Position numbers and translations under genes: made by a program. This document shows positions 51,901-60,050 of a stretch of DNA of 64,000 nucleotides, one piece after another (position 1 is the first letter of the stretch; every line of letters starts with the position of its first letter). Origin of the DNA: Pseudomonadota bacterium (GTDB taxonomy: Bacteria > Pseudomonadota > Alphaproteobacteria > Sphingomonadales > Sphingomonadaceae). The stretch is from assembly GCA_023418595.1 (NCBI GenBank), contig JAEZZI010000018.1, positions 1 through 64,000 on the forward strand. The letters run 5' to 3'. Under the pieces are notes generated by a model that did no database searches, was not told where the DNA came from, and saw only the letters and a program-made list of their open reading frames with translations.

Positions 51901-53541
51901 GAAAAGAGCATCAAACTTACGAAGCAGGTCAAGGAAATGCTTGGCGTCGAGGATGACGCGCTTGAGCCGGCCAAGCTGATCTCCGCGATCCTGAAGGCGC
52001 CCGTCGATCTGATCTGGTTCGGCGGCATCGGCACTTACGTCAAGGCCGCCTCCGAAGGCCATGTCGATGTCGGCGACCCCGCCAACGATCGCATCCGCAT
52101 CAACGCCGAGCAATTGCGCGCCAAGGCCATCGGCGAAGGCGCGAATTTGGGCGTGACGCAGGCCGCGCGCATCGCCTTTTCGATGAATGGCGGGCGGATC
52201 AACACCGACTTCATCGACAACTCGGCCGGGGTCGATTGTTCGGATAATGAGGTCAACATCAAGATCGCGCTCAATCGCGAGGTCAAGGAAGGACGACTGA
52301 CGCAGGCCAAGCGCGACAGCTTCCTCGAATCGATGACCGACGACGTATCGCATCTGGTGCTGGAGGATAACCGGCTCCAGACACTGGGCCTGTCGTTCAT
52401 GGAGAATGACGGCGCGGTTGCGGTGCCGAGCTATGTCCGCGTGATCGAAATCATGGAGTCCGCCGGTCGGCTCGACCGCGAGGTCGAAGGGCTGTCGAGC
52501 AACGAGGATTACCTCCGGCGCGCACAGGAAGGCAACGGGCTGACGCGGCCCGAACTCGCGGTGCTGCTGGCATCGGCCAAGCTCGCGCTACAGGATGCGA
52601 TCGAGAATTCGGACCTGTGCCGCGATGCGACGCTGGAGGCCGACCTGATGGCCGCCTTCCCCAAGCCGATGCAGAAGAAGTTCGGCGAGGCGATTCTGCA
52701 GCACCGGCTGCGCGGAGAGATCGTCGCAACCAAGCTTGCCAACCGCATCGTCAACCGGCTGGGCGTGCTCCACCCGTTCGAACTGGCCGAGGAGGAAGGT
52801 GCCGCGATGAGCGACATCGCGGCGATGTTCGTCGTCGCCGAACGATTGTTCGGGCTGCCCGCCCTGTGGGAAGAAATCGAAACCGCCGACATTCCCGAGG
52901 CAGCGCGGATCGCGCTGTTCGAGGAAGTGGCGGTCGCCGCCCGCTCGCAAATGGCGGACCTGCTGCGCGTCTGCCCGCCGGGCACCGGTCCGGGCGAAGT
53001 CGTCGCGCGGCTGGAGCCGGGCATCGCCAGCCTCGACAAACAGGCGCGCGCGTTGTTGCTCGAAGAGGCCAAGGCGCAATCGGCGCGGATTTCGGAGCGT
53101 TTGGAAGGTGCGGGTGCACCCAAGGCGCTGGTGCGAAAGGTCGTGCGCGTGTTCGAACTCGACGGCGCAGTCGGGCTCGCCGATCTGGGCCAGCGGTTGG
53201 AACTGGACGAAGCGGTGCTGACTCGCGCCTTTACCCATCTCGGTCATGCGCTGGGGCTGGACTGGGCGCAGGCCAATGCCGCGCGCATCACCGCCGGCGA
53301 TCCGTGGGAGCGGTTGTTGATCGCGGGACTCGCGCGCGATTTCCAGCAATTGCGGTTCGAATTCCTGTCGCGGGTGGGAAAGAAAGACCCGCAGGCGGCG
53401 GTCGAAGCCTGGCTCGACAAGAACCGCCCGCGCGTGGAGCAATTCGCCGGCCTCGTCGCCCGCGCGAGGAAAGCCCCCGCGCCGAACGCAGCGATGCTCG
53501 CGCAGATCGCGGGTCAGGCAAGGGTGTTGCTGGGGCGGTAA
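48916..53541 (+). CDS. gdhB: NAD-dependent glutamate dehydrogenase, large (about 180 kDa) type
   Basis: At 1541 residues this matches the large L-180 class. The long N-terminal regulatory part has ACT-like stretches (MPFLVDSIAATIGAHGIAID; FHVIEEIPTKLGGDHGAFIH). The catalytic core around residues 730-1230 carries RAGPVARGGLRWSDRRDDFR-TEILGLMKAQ, VPTGAKGGFYPK, VVAADKGTATFSDVANAIAEE and VDVVGCGDMSGDVFGNGML (here IDVVGCG). It deaminates glutamate to 2-oxoglutarate with NAD, feeding carbon into the TCA cycle. Single gene with its own promoter region of about 110 bp; a palindromic repeat follows. Confidence 0.96.
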   Translation: MTTQKNKSLVKAFEDRFVEGALPQELEGFDKTRQAEAARFVGATGAVRRRGKPAIALESVSSDDEMRRMRLAVVNDDMPFLVDSIAATIGAHGIAIDRIIHPVIAVTRDAKGELETIGEGIPESFVYIEMDRVDAKERRELESEIARNLTHVRHAVDDWPALQAALKADADAIRDDEQSGLLRWFLDRNLTLIGHERWDRESGKASNELGLAREALDVPLLAEASRELAAEWFEKHPKDDVLLLKSNCISTVHRRAPLDLVLVPVREGKKVVALSLHAGLWTSAALNAAPQDVPLLRSRLTALQNKFGFDPKGHTGKALAHALTALPHDLTTGFTPESVESLALTTMSITDRPRSKLVLIRSPLGRHLFAFVWLPRDEVSTGRRVAIGEMLAEAANASQLSWSIYLGDGEVAQLRYTLDLRGSGRMPNTRELDQRLVRMMRGWLPAVESALVDHVGNRAGRLALTFANAFPANFRNSHGADEAALDIVKIADLGDDNPRAVRIIPHAKGDDSLRIKLYRLGEPIPLSEAVPVFENFGFHVIEEIPTKLGGDHGAFIHDFEVSMETGGDVPALDIAVAEEAIDAVLEGRSENDAFNRLIVEAGMTPDAVVLFRAWFRYLRQTGLAYGLTTVVEALRRAPKVATALIERFRAAHDPERGNDEAAIEAATKAIDSGLEAVSAIDDDRILRSLRGVVMATLRTNAFASAAREALAFKFDSARVPYLPRPLPWREIFVYSPRVEGIHLRAGPVARGGLRWSDRRDDFRTEILGLMKAQRVKNAVIVPTGAKGGFYPKHLPNPQIDRDAWFEEGKESYRIFIRSLLSVTDNIVDGAVIHPEGVVPHDGEDPYFVVAADKGTATFSDVANAIAEERGFWLGDAFASGGSNGYDHKAMGITAKGAWVSVQRHFLEQGIDVQTDPIDVVGCGDMSGDVFGNGMLLSKAIRLKAAFDHRHIFLDPDPDPAASWDERARLFELPRSSWDDYDKKLISKGGGVFARSEKSIKLTKQVKEMLGVEDDALEPAKLISAILKAPVDLIWFGGIGTYVKAASEGHVDVGDPANDRIRINAEQLRAKAIGEGANLGVTQAARIAFSMNGGRINTDFIDNSAGVDCSDNEVNIKIALNREVKEGRLTQAKRDSFLESMTDDVSHLVLEDNRLQTLGLSFMENDGAVAVPSYVRVIEIMESAGRLDREVEGLSSNEDYLRRAQEGNGLTRPELAVLLASAKLALQDAIENSDLCRDATLEADLMAAFPKPMQKKFGEAILQHRLRGEIVATKLANRIVNRLGVLHPFELAEEEGAAMSDIAAMFVVAERLFGLPALWEEIETADIPEAARIALFEEVAVAARSQMADLLRVCPPGTGPGEVVARLEPGIASLDKQARALLLEEAKAQSARISERLEGAGAPKALVRKVVRVFELDGAVGLADLGQRLELDEAVLTRAFTHLGHALGLDWAQANAARITAGDPWERLLIAGLARDFQQLRFEFLSRVGKKDPQAAVEAWLDKNRPRVEQFAGLVARARKAPAPNAAMLAQIAGQARVLLGR

Positions 53542-53546
53542 CCGTA

Positions 53547-53673
53547 AATCCTCCCCCGGCGGGGAGGTGGCAGCGCATCGCGCTGACGGAGGAGGGGTGT
53601 CGCGAGCGGATCGTTCGCCGCGACTACCCCGCCACCGGCTGCGCCGGTCCCCCTCCACCGGCGGGGGAGGATT
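53547..53673. repeat. Palindromic repeat, family D, overlapping a gene end
   Basis: The arms start AATCCTCCCCCGGCGGGGAGG at 53547 and end with a near reverse complement at 53673; the centre has further GC-rich pairing. The right part forms the last codons of the convergent ribbon-helix-helix gene. Confidence 0.75.
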
Positions 53674-53914
53674 TCAGGGCGAACAACCAGCTGCGGATCG
53701 CGCTCGCCAGATTGGGGGGCTCCTCCGCGGCGATCCGCGCCACGTCGATCGCCGCGATCAGCGCATTGAGCGGCAATTCGCGCACCGCCGCCTCCATCTC
53801 CAGCGCCGCCCAGAATTGCGGTTCCAGGCTGATCGAGGTCGGGTGGCCCGCAATCGTTACCGACCGCTTGACCGGACCGACGAACCCGCCGGGAGGCGGC
53901 GTCACGTCCTTCAT
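53624..53914 (-). CDS. Ribbon-helix-helix domain protein
   Basis: A 96-residue protein with the RHH_4 layout: a basic strand KRSVTIAGHPTSISLEPQFW, helix AALEMEAAVRELPLNALIAA-IDVAR and SAIRSWLFAL. It is a likely dimeric DNA-binding regulator. Start ATG 53914 overlaps the cobT stop (ATGA). The final residues (SSPAGGGGPAQPVAG) are encoded by the family D repeat, so the C-terminus has apparently been remodelled by the repeat. Confidence 0.85.
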   Translation of the reverse strand: MKDVTPPPGGFVGPVKRSVTIAGHPTSISLEPQFWAALEMEAAVRELPLNALIAAIDVARIAAEEPPNLASAIRSWLFALKSSPAGGGGPAQPVAG

Positions 53915-55743
53915 TTTTCGTCGTCGAACAGCCCGGCAAGCTGTTCGATCATCGTCCCCGCCAGCTGCTCGGCGTCCATGATCGTCACCGCGCGGTTATA
54001 GTAACGCGTGACGTCATGGCCGATGCCGATTGCGACCAGTTGCACGGGCGAACGGCTCTCGATCCAGCCGATCACCTGACGCAGATGCCGTTCGAGATAG
54101 CTGCCCGAATTGACGCTGAGCGTGGAATCGTCGACCGGCGCGCCGTCGGAAATGACCATCAGGATCTTGCGCTCTTCTGGACGGCGGAGCAGCCGGTCAT
54201 GCGCCCAGACCAGCGCCTCGCCGTCGATATTCTCCTTGAGCAACCCTTCGCGCATCATCAGGCCGAGCGACTTCTTGGCGCGCCGCCACGGCTCGTCGGC
54301 CTGTTTATAGACGATGTGGCGCACGTCGTTCAGGCGGCCGGGCTGGGGGGGGCGGCCATCGGCCAGCCACGCCTCGCGCGCTTGCCCGCCTTTCCACGCG
54401 CGGGTGGTAAAGCCGAGGATTTCGGTCTTCACCCCGACGCGTTCCAGCGTGCGGGCAAGGATATCGGCGCTGATCGCCGCGATCGAGATCGGCCGTCCGC
54501 GCATCGACCCCGAATTGTCGATCAGCAGGGTGACGACCGTGTCGCGGAAATCGGTATCGCGCTCGACCTTGTAACTGAGCGATTGCCCCGGCGCGACGAT
54601 GACGCGCGCCAGCCGGGCGGCGTCGAGCAGCCCTTCCTCCTGGTCGAAATCCCAGGCGCGGTTCTGTTGCGCCATCAACCGACGTTGCAGCCGGTTGGCG
54701 AGCTTGGTCACCACCCCCTGCAACTGGACGAGTTGCTGGTCGAGATAGGCGCGCAACCGGTCGAGTTCGTCGGCGTCGCACAATTCGGTCGCATCGACCA
54801 CTTCGTCGAATTTGGTGGTGAAGGCGCCGTAATCGAATTGCGGCGTCAGGTCCGACCAGGGCCGGTTGGGGCGAACGGGGAGCATTCCTTCCTGCCCTTC
54901 CGCATCGCCTTCCGCCCCGTCGCCATCGTCGAGCGACTCTTCGGGGACATCCTCGTAATCGCCTTCGCTCTGGTCGCTCTCCCGATCCTCGCCGCGCGCG
55001 TCGATTTCGCCCTGGCCCTGTTCGCCGTCGTCGGAATCGTCGCCAGCGTCGTCCTCGGCATCATCGGTGCCCTCGTCCTCGGCGCCGCCTTCGTCGGCCT
55101 CGTCAGGCACTTGATCGCCCTCGACCAGTTCGAGGTCTTCGAGGAGCGTCGTCACCAGCTTGGCGAAATTGGCCTGATCGTCGATCGTCAGCGCCAGCGC
55201 ATCGAGTTCGGCACCCGCTTTTTCCTCGATCCAGGGCGCGACCATCGCCATCGCGCTGGCCGCACCCTCGGGAATGGGCTTGCCCGTCAGCCGTTCGCGC
55301 ACCATCAGCTGTACGGCGGTCGACAGCGGCACCTCGTCGCGTGTGCGCGCGCGTGCGATCGGGTCGGAGCGCAGTTTCATTGCCAGGGAGCTGTCGAGAT
55401 TATCGGCGATGCCTGCATAACCACGCGACCCCAGCGCCTCGACCCGCGCCGTTTCCACCGCGTCGAACACCGCCCGCGCGACCGCTTCCTTCGGCGCATT
55501 CCTCGCATGGAGCGACGCATCATGGTGCCGCAACCGCAACGCGAAGCCATCGGCGAACCCCCGCGCCTCCGCGACCTGGTCCGCTGGCAGCGTCCGCGCG
55601 GGCATCGGCACCTTGATATGCTTGCCCGACTGCACGGGTGCATCGGCGGTGAAGGCCAGTTCGACCTCCGGCTCGCGGGCGAGCGCACGCGCGGTGCCTC
55701 CGAGCACGGACTTGAACCGGTCGAGGGGCGTTTCGGACGCCAT
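53911..55743 (-). CDS. cobT: Aerobic cobaltochelatase subunit CobT
   Basis: A 610-residue protein. The N-terminal domain begins MASETPLDRFKSVLGGTARA. A long acidic stretch follows (DEADEGGAEDEGTDDAEDDA and similar, residues about 210-290), then a C-terminal von Willebrand A domain with MIDAS motif DNSGSM (409-414). With CobS it forms the AAA+ chaperone-like complex that drives cobalt insertion by CobN in aerobic B12 synthesis. Start 55743 shares one base with the vapC stop (TAATG). CobN is not in the window. Confidence 0.95.
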   Translation of the reverse strand: MASETPLDRFKSVLGGTARALAREPEVELAFTADAPVQSGKHIKVPMPARTLPADQVAEARGFADGFALRLRHHDASLHARNAPKEAVARAVFDAVETARVEALGSRGYAGIADNLDSSLAMKLRSDPIARARTRDEVPLSTAVQLMVRERLTGKPIPEGAASAMAMVAPWIEEKAGAELDALALTIDDQANFAKLVTTLLEDLELVEGDQVPDEADEGGAEDEGTDDAEDDAGDDSDDGEQGQGEIDARGEDRESDQSEGDYEDVPEESLDDGDGAEGDAEGQEGMLPVRPNRPWSDLTPQFDYGAFTTKFDEVVDATELCDADELDRLRAYLDQQLVQLQGVVTKLANRLQRRLMAQQNRAWDFDQEEGLLDAARLARVIVAPGQSLSYKVERDTDFRDTVVTLLIDNSGSMRGRPISIAAISADILARTLERVGVKTEILGFTTRAWKGGQAREAWLADGRPPQPGRLNDVRHIVYKQADEPWRRAKKSLGLMMREGLLKENIDGEALVWAHDRLLRRPEERKILMVISDGAPVDDSTLSVNSGSYLERHLRQVIGWIESRSPVQLVAIGIGHDVTRYYNRAVTIMDAEQLAGTMIEQLAGLFDDEK

Positions 55744-56129
55744 TACCAGAGCGTCTCGCACCCGAACGCCGCGATCGCACGATCGCACGTCACCACGACC
55801 AATCGCTCCGAGAGCGCCTGCCCCGCGATCATCCGGTCGAAGGGATCGCGATGTGCTAAGGGCAGCAATCCCGCGGTGCGCGCATGGTCATACCGGATCG
55901 CAAGCTGGATCAGCCCATCCTGCTCGCACGCTTCGGCGAACTGCGATAGTGGCTCGACCATTGCGGGCAATCTGCCGCTGCCGACCTTGAGCGCGATTTC
56001 GTAACAGGAAATCGCGGAAACGAAGGCCTCGACTTCCGGGTCTGCAATCGCCTCGCGCGCGCGATCCGACAGCCGATCATCCTGCAACCACCACCATATC
56101 AGCGCGTGCGTATCGAGAAGCAGGCGCAT
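55743..56129 (-). CDS. VapC-type PIN-domain toxin
   Basis: A 128-residue PIN nuclease. The acidic active-site residues are visible: Asp6 (LLLDTHALIW), Glu44 (YEIALK), Asp95/Asp98 (HRDPFDRMIAGQAL) and Asp116 (TCDRAI). It is predicted to cleave RNA (tRNA or rRNA in known members) when free of antitoxin. It lies three bases after the antitoxin gene and overlaps the cobT start. Confidence 0.9.
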   Translation of the reverse strand: MRLLLDTHALIWWWLQDDRLSDRAREAIADPEVEAFVSAISCYEIALKVGSGRLPAMVEPLSQFAEACEQDGLIQLAIRYDHARTAGLLPLAHRDPFDRMIAGQALSERLVVVTCDRAIAAFGCETLW

Positions 56130-56132
56130 CCG

Positions 56133-56405
56133 TCAGAGTTCCTTGCGCTCGAATGCGTCCAGTTCTTCGTCCGTGAATGTCGGCTCGAACCAGATGTCGC
56201 TGGGCACATCCTTCAGCAAATGTTTGAACCGCCCGGGATTGCGTCGCGGCAACGGCGATGGTTCGAACGCGATCAGTTTGGCATAGGGCTTTCCTGCCTT
56301 TGACAGGATGATTTCCTCCCCCGCGTGCGCGCGATCGATCAGCTTCGAAAGCTGGGTCTTCGCATCGTGGACGTTGAACGTCTTTAATGGGTCGGCCTCT
56401 GCCAT
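56133..56405 (-). CDS. Phd/YefM-family antitoxin
   Basis: A 90-residue protein. Its N-terminal DNA-binding Phd fold is clear (FNVHDAKTQLSKLIDRAHAG-EEIILSKAGKPYAKLIAFEP). The C-terminal tail (DIWFEPTFTDEELDAFERKE) would wrap and block the VapC toxin. It probably autoregulates the pair from the 50-bp gap upstream. Confidence 0.9.
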   Translation of the reverse strand: MAEADPLKTFNVHDAKTQLSKLIDRAHAGEEIILSKAGKPYAKLIAFEPSPLPRRNPGRFKHLLKDVPSDIWFEPTFTDEELDAFERKEL

Positions 56406-56457
56406 CGCACAGCTCCCGTGATGGACTAAGCCAAGTTAGCTAAGTCCGCCTCGCCCT

Positions 56458-57462
56458 TCAAGCCTTCCCCGCCACGCTTTCGGGCAAGTCCTTGCCGAAG
56501 ACGCGCTGATAATATTCGGCGACCAGTGCGCGTTCGGCTTCGTCGCACTTGTTCAGGAACGACAGGCGAAAGGCGAAGCCGACATCGCCGAAGATCAGCG
56601 CGTTCTGCGCCCAGGTAATGACGGTGCGCGGGCTCATCACGGTCGAGATGTCGCCGTTGACGAAGCCCTTTCGCGTCAGGTCGGCGACGCGGATCATGTT
56701 GTCGACCGTCTCCTTGCCGCCGGGCTTGTCATATTCGCCCGACTTTGCGAGCACGACCTGCGCCTCCACCGCGGCGGGCAGATAGTTGAGCGCGACGACG
56801 ATATTCCAGCGGTCCATCTGGCCCTGGTTGATCTGCTGCGTGCCGTGATACAGCCCGCTGGTGTCGCCCAGCCCGACCGTGTTGGCGGTCGCGAACAGGC
56901 GGAAATGCGGGTTGGGGCGGATCACGCGGTTCTGGTCGAGCAGGGTCAGCTTGCCCTCGGTCTCCAGCACGCGTTGGATCACGAACATCACGTCGGGACG
57001 GCCAGCATCATATTCGTCGAATACGAGCGCGGTGGGCGTCTGGAGCGCCCAGGGGAGCAGGCCTTCGCGGAATTCAGTGACCTGCTGCCCGTCGCGCAGC
57101 ACGATCGCATCGCGCCCGATCAGATCGATACGGCTGATATGCGCGTCGAGGTTGATGCGGATGCACGGCCATTTCAGCCGGGCCGCCACCTGTTCGATAT
57201 GCGTCGATTTGCCGGTGCCGTGATAGCCCTGGACCATCACCCGGCGGTTATGCGCGAAGCCGGCCAGCACCGCGAGGGTCGTGTCGGGATCAAAGACATA
57301 GGCGGGGTCGAGATCGGGGACGCGCTCGTCCGCCTCGCTGAACGCCGGACATTCCATGTCGCTGTCGATCCCGAACAGATCGCGCACCTTCACCATCCGA
57401 TCGGGCGCGTCGAGGATCGTCGTTTCCCGGCTGTCGGGCTGGGTGTTGGGGATGTCGGTCAT
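56458..57462 (-). CDS. cobS: Aerobic cobaltochelatase subunit CobS
   Basis: A 334-residue AAA+ ATPase. It has Walker A GYHGTGKST (79-87), Walker B ALVFDEYDAG, sensor FRLFATANTVGLGDTSGLY and the family ending EYYQRVFGKDLPESVAGKA. It works with CobT and CobN in cobalt insertion into hydrogenobyrinate diamide. The start at 57462 fits the family N-terminus (MTDIPNTQPD); an open upstream extension looks non-coding. It is separated from cobT by the toxin-antitoxin pair. Confidence 0.95.
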   Translation of the reverse strand: MTDIPNTQPDSRETTILDAPDRMVKVRDLFGIDSDMECPAFSEADERVPDLDPAYVFDPDTTLAVLAGFAHNRRVMVQGYHGTGKSTHIEQVAARLKWPCIRINLDAHISRIDLIGRDAIVLRDGQQVTEFREGLLPWALQTPTALVFDEYDAGRPDVMFVIQRVLETEGKLTLLDQNRVIRPNPHFRLFATANTVGLGDTSGLYHGTQQINQGQMDRWNIVVALNYLPAAVEAQVVLAKSGEYDKPGGKETVDNMIRVADLTRKGFVNGDISTVMSPRTVITWAQNALIFGDVGFAFRLSFLNKCDEAERALVAEYYQRVFGKDLPESVAGKA

Positions 57463-57633
57463 GGGCGCATTCGCTTGTTTCGAGGAGTCGGGGGCATCCC
57501 TAGCGCCCGTGCACCGGGATAGTCGAGCTATGTTTGCTGTCGACACGCACACCCGAACGCCCCATCCCCTCCGTCCGATTCCTCGCGCATCGAGAAACGA
57601 CGATGTCGCGTTCGAGAAAGACGAATTTGCGAG

Positions 57634-58338
57634 TCAGGCGAGCTTTTCCGGCAACGCGAACAGATCGACGAACGCCCGTGCGGCATAGAGGTCGCCATCG
57701 ACGGCGAGCGTGCCGCCCGCGCCATCGCGAGTGAGCGGCGCCTTGCCATAAATCGTATGCCGCATCGCCAGCGTATCGCCGGTAAAGGTCACGACGGCAT
57801 CGTCTGCTTCACCACGCACGATCGTCACGCCCTTCGCGCCCGTGCGCGCAACGAACCGGTCGACGGGGAAACGGAATGCGACGGTCAGATCGGTTTGCGC
57901 AGCGCGCACGGGATCGACCAGGGTTTGCAGCGACATCATGGCCGAGGCGGGCGACATGAACAGCATCGGATCGTGGCGGGGCGAGCGCGCAGCCCAGCGG
58001 CCGAGGTCGCGGATCAGCGGTCCCGCCTCCAGGCCCCAGGGGGTGAGTTCATAGACCTGCACATTGGCGGGCGAAGCCAGCCGCCGCCGCACCAGAATAT
58101 CCGCCGCCTCGAGTCCCTCAAGCCGCTGGGTCAGCACGTTGGCGCTGATGCCCGGCAGGTTCGCCTTGATCTCTCCGAACCGGCGCGGACCGAACATCAG
58201 TTCGCGCATCACCAGCAGCGCCCAGCGTTCGCCGATGAATTCCAGCGCCAGCGCGGTGCCGCATGCATCGTCGTACCGGCGCTTGACACTCGCTTCGTCG
58301 CGCTGGGATTTCACATTGGTTACTTTATCTAACTTCAT
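57634..58338 (-). CDS. HxlR-family winged-helix regulator with C-terminal SCP2-like domain
   Basis: A 234-residue protein. Residues about 20-125 are an HxlR winged helix (ALEFIGERWALLVMRELMFG-PRRFGEIKANLPGISANVLT-QRLEGLEAADILVRRR). The C-terminal half (MSLQTLVDPVRAAQTDLTVA-FRFPVDRFVARTG...YAARAFVDLFALPEKLA) resembles the SCP2/sterol-carrier type ligand domain found in this subgroup. The start ATG has no clear ribosome site; it may be leaderless. It is divergent from the GST gene cluster, which it probably regulates. Confidence 0.87.
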   Translation of the reverse strand: MKLDKVTNVKSQRDEASVKRRYDDACGTALALEFIGERWALLVMRELMFGPRRFGEIKANLPGISANVLTQRLEGLEAADILVRRRLASPANVQVYELTPWGLEAGPLIRDLGRWAARSPRHDPMLFMSPASAMMSLQTLVDPVRAAQTDLTVAFRFPVDRFVARTGAKGVTIVRGEADDAVVTFTGDTLAMRHTIYGKAPLTRDGAGGTLAVDGDLYAARAFVDLFALPEKLA

Positions 58339-58355
58339 GGTTGCTTTTTGTAACC
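58315..58355. promoter_or_regulatory. Candidate HxlR operator at the regulator's own start
   Basis: GGTTAC at about 58318, then GGTTGC-TTTTT-GTAACC at 58339-58355, form repeated and inverted copies of a GTTAC/GTAAC core that covers the regulator's start codon. HxlR proteins commonly bind GTTAC-type repeats; autoregulation is inferred. Confidence 0.4.
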
Positions 58356-58508
58356 AAGTCGTGCATCACCGTCAACAAGGGTGATTCGTCAAGTCGGGGG
58401 CGGTTCGAACCATCGCCGCCGATCGCACCCCGCTGATTGGCGTCGCGTCGTTCGCGTTATTGGTGTTGGCTGGACCGCGGACGGCGCACCCTTCGCATAA
58501 GGAGAAAG

Positions 58509-59231
58509 ATGATGCCGATCGACGACACCGCCCCCGTCTGCATTACCGCGTTCGACTGGGTGCCCGATTTCGCCAGGGGCCAGGTCCGCGACCTGCGCGT
58601 CCGCTGGGCGCTGGAAGAGGTCGGCCAGCCCTATGCCGTCACCTATCTGTCGCAGGGCAGTCAGAAAGCGCCGCCGCACCGCGCGCGCCAGCCATTCGGA
58701 CAGGTGCCGACCTATGAGGAAGGCGACCTGACCCTGTTCGAATCGGGGGCGATCGTCCTCCACATCGCCGAAAACCACGGGAAATTGCTGCCCGCCGACC
58801 GTGCCGCCCGGTCGCGCGCGATTGAATGGGCGTTCGCCGCGCTCAACACGGTCGAGCCGCCGATTATGGACCATGCGATCGCGACGTTGTTCGAAGCGGG
58901 CGAGCCTTGGTCGAAACCGCGGCTGCCCTCGGTCGAGAAACGCATCGACGAGCGACTGGGCGAACTCTCCGCGCGGCTGGGCGCTTCCGACTGGCTCGAC
59001 GGCGACTTTTCGGCCGGCGATCTGTTGATGGTGTCGGTGCTGCGCATCGTGAAGGACACGGGCTTGCTCGACGCTTACCCCAATCTCAAAACCTATGTTG
59101 CACGCGGCGAAGCGCGGCCTGCGTTCGGTCGTGCGCTGGCCGACCAGATGGCCGGTTTCACCGCGCCGACACCGCCCCAGTTCGTCGAATGGGAAAAGGC
59201 CATGAAGGCCAAAGAAGGAGAGCTGCTATGA
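58509..59231 (+). CDS. Glutathione S-transferase family protein
   Basis: A 240-residue protein. The N-terminal thioredoxin-like domain (VRWALEEVGQPYAVTYLSQG; FGQVPTYEEGDLTLFESGAI-VLHIAE with the cis-Pro and ES glutathione contact) and C-terminal helical domain (KRIDERLGELSARLGASDWL-DGDFSAGDLLMVSVLRI) are clear. It conjugates glutathione to electrophiles. GGAGAAAG precedes two adjacent ATGs. The stop overlaps the next start (ATGA). Confidence 0.92.
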   Translation: MMPIDDTAPVCITAFDWVPDFARGQVRDLRVRWALEEVGQPYAVTYLSQGSQKAPPHRARQPFGQVPTYEEGDLTLFESGAIVLHIAENHGKLLPADRAARSRAIEWAFAALNTVEPPIMDHAIATLFEAGEPWSKPRLPSVEKRIDERLGELSARLGASDWLDGDFSAGDLLMVSVLRIVKDTGLLDAYPNLKTYVARGEARPAFGRALADQMAGFTAPTPPQFVEWEKAMKAKEGELL

Positions 59232-59938
59232 CCTATATCGATGGTTTCCTGGTCGCAGTGCCGACCGCCAACAAGGAAAAATACCGCGAACATGCCGAAG
59301 ACGCGGTGCCGATGTTCAAGGGCTATGGCGCGACCCGCATGGTCGAAGGCTGGGGCGACGATGTCCCGCGCGGCGAAGTCAACGACCTGTACGGCGCGGT
59401 CGATGCCAGGGACGACGAGACGGTGCTGTTCAGCTGGATCGAATATCCCGACAAGGCGACCCGCGACGCGGCCTATCGACAGATGGAAGCCGATATGGCG
59501 ACGAAGAACATGCCCGAGATGCCGTTCGACGGCAAACGCATGATCTGGTCGGGGTTCGAAATGCTTCACGAGGAAGGATCGGGCGGCAAACCCGGCTATG
59601 TCGATGGCGTCGTGCTGCCGGTGTCCAGGGACAAGAAGGAAGCATATCGCGATTTCTGCAGGACGGTCGATGCCGCGTTCCGCGAACATGGCGCGACGCG
59701 GATCGTCGATGGGTGGGGCGACGATTTGATGGTGGGCAAACAAACCGATTTCCACCGCGCCACCCACCGCAAGGACGACGAGACGGTGGTGTTTTCCTGG
59801 ATCGAATGGCCCGACAAACCGACGCGCGACACGGCGTGGGAAAAGCTGATGAAGGACGAGCGGATGGCGAACCACGACCGCCCCTTCGACGGCAAGCGGA
59901 TGATGTTCGGCGGGTTCGTGCCGGTGGTGGATGCGTGA
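59228..59938 (+). CDS. Tandem-duplicated DUF1428 protein
   Basis: A 236-residue protein of two DUF1428 (ferredoxin-like, RNA-signal-recognition-like) domains, residues about 1-118 and 121-236. Each has Y-[IV]DG, then ATR-[MI]-V-[ED]-GWGDD, FSWIE-[YW]-PDK and PFDGKRM. Single-domain members have about 115-120 residues, so this is a duplication fused in one chain. Function unknown; related folds bind small ligands. Start ATG 59228 overlaps the GST stop by four bases. Confidence 0.88.
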   Translation: MTYIDGFLVAVPTANKEKYREHAEDAVPMFKGYGATRMVEGWGDDVPRGEVNDLYGAVDARDDETVLFSWIEYPDKATRDAAYRQMEADMATKNMPEMPFDGKRMIWSGFEMLHEEGSGGKPGYVDGVVLPVSRDKKEAYRDFCRTVDAAFREHGATRIVDGWGDDLMVGKQTDFHRATHRKDDETVVFSWIEWPDKPTRDTAWEKLMKDERMANHDRPFDGKRMMFGGFVPVVDA

Positions 59939-59946
59939 ATGCTGCC

Positions 59947-60026
59947 CGTGCTCCCGCGCAGGCGGGAGCCCAGGATTACGAACCGAAACGCTTGCGGCTC
60001 TGGGCTCTCGCCTGCGCGGGAGCACG
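59947..60026. repeat. Palindromic intergenic repeat, family E
   Basis: The 27-bp arms at 59947-59973 and 60000-60026 are reverse complements with one mismatch (left arm CGTGCTCCCGCGCAGGCGGG...). It sits between the DUF1428 and VOC genes within a likely transcript. Confidence 0.85.
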
Positions 60027-60050
60027 CGAGATGCTGGAGAGGATATTCCG

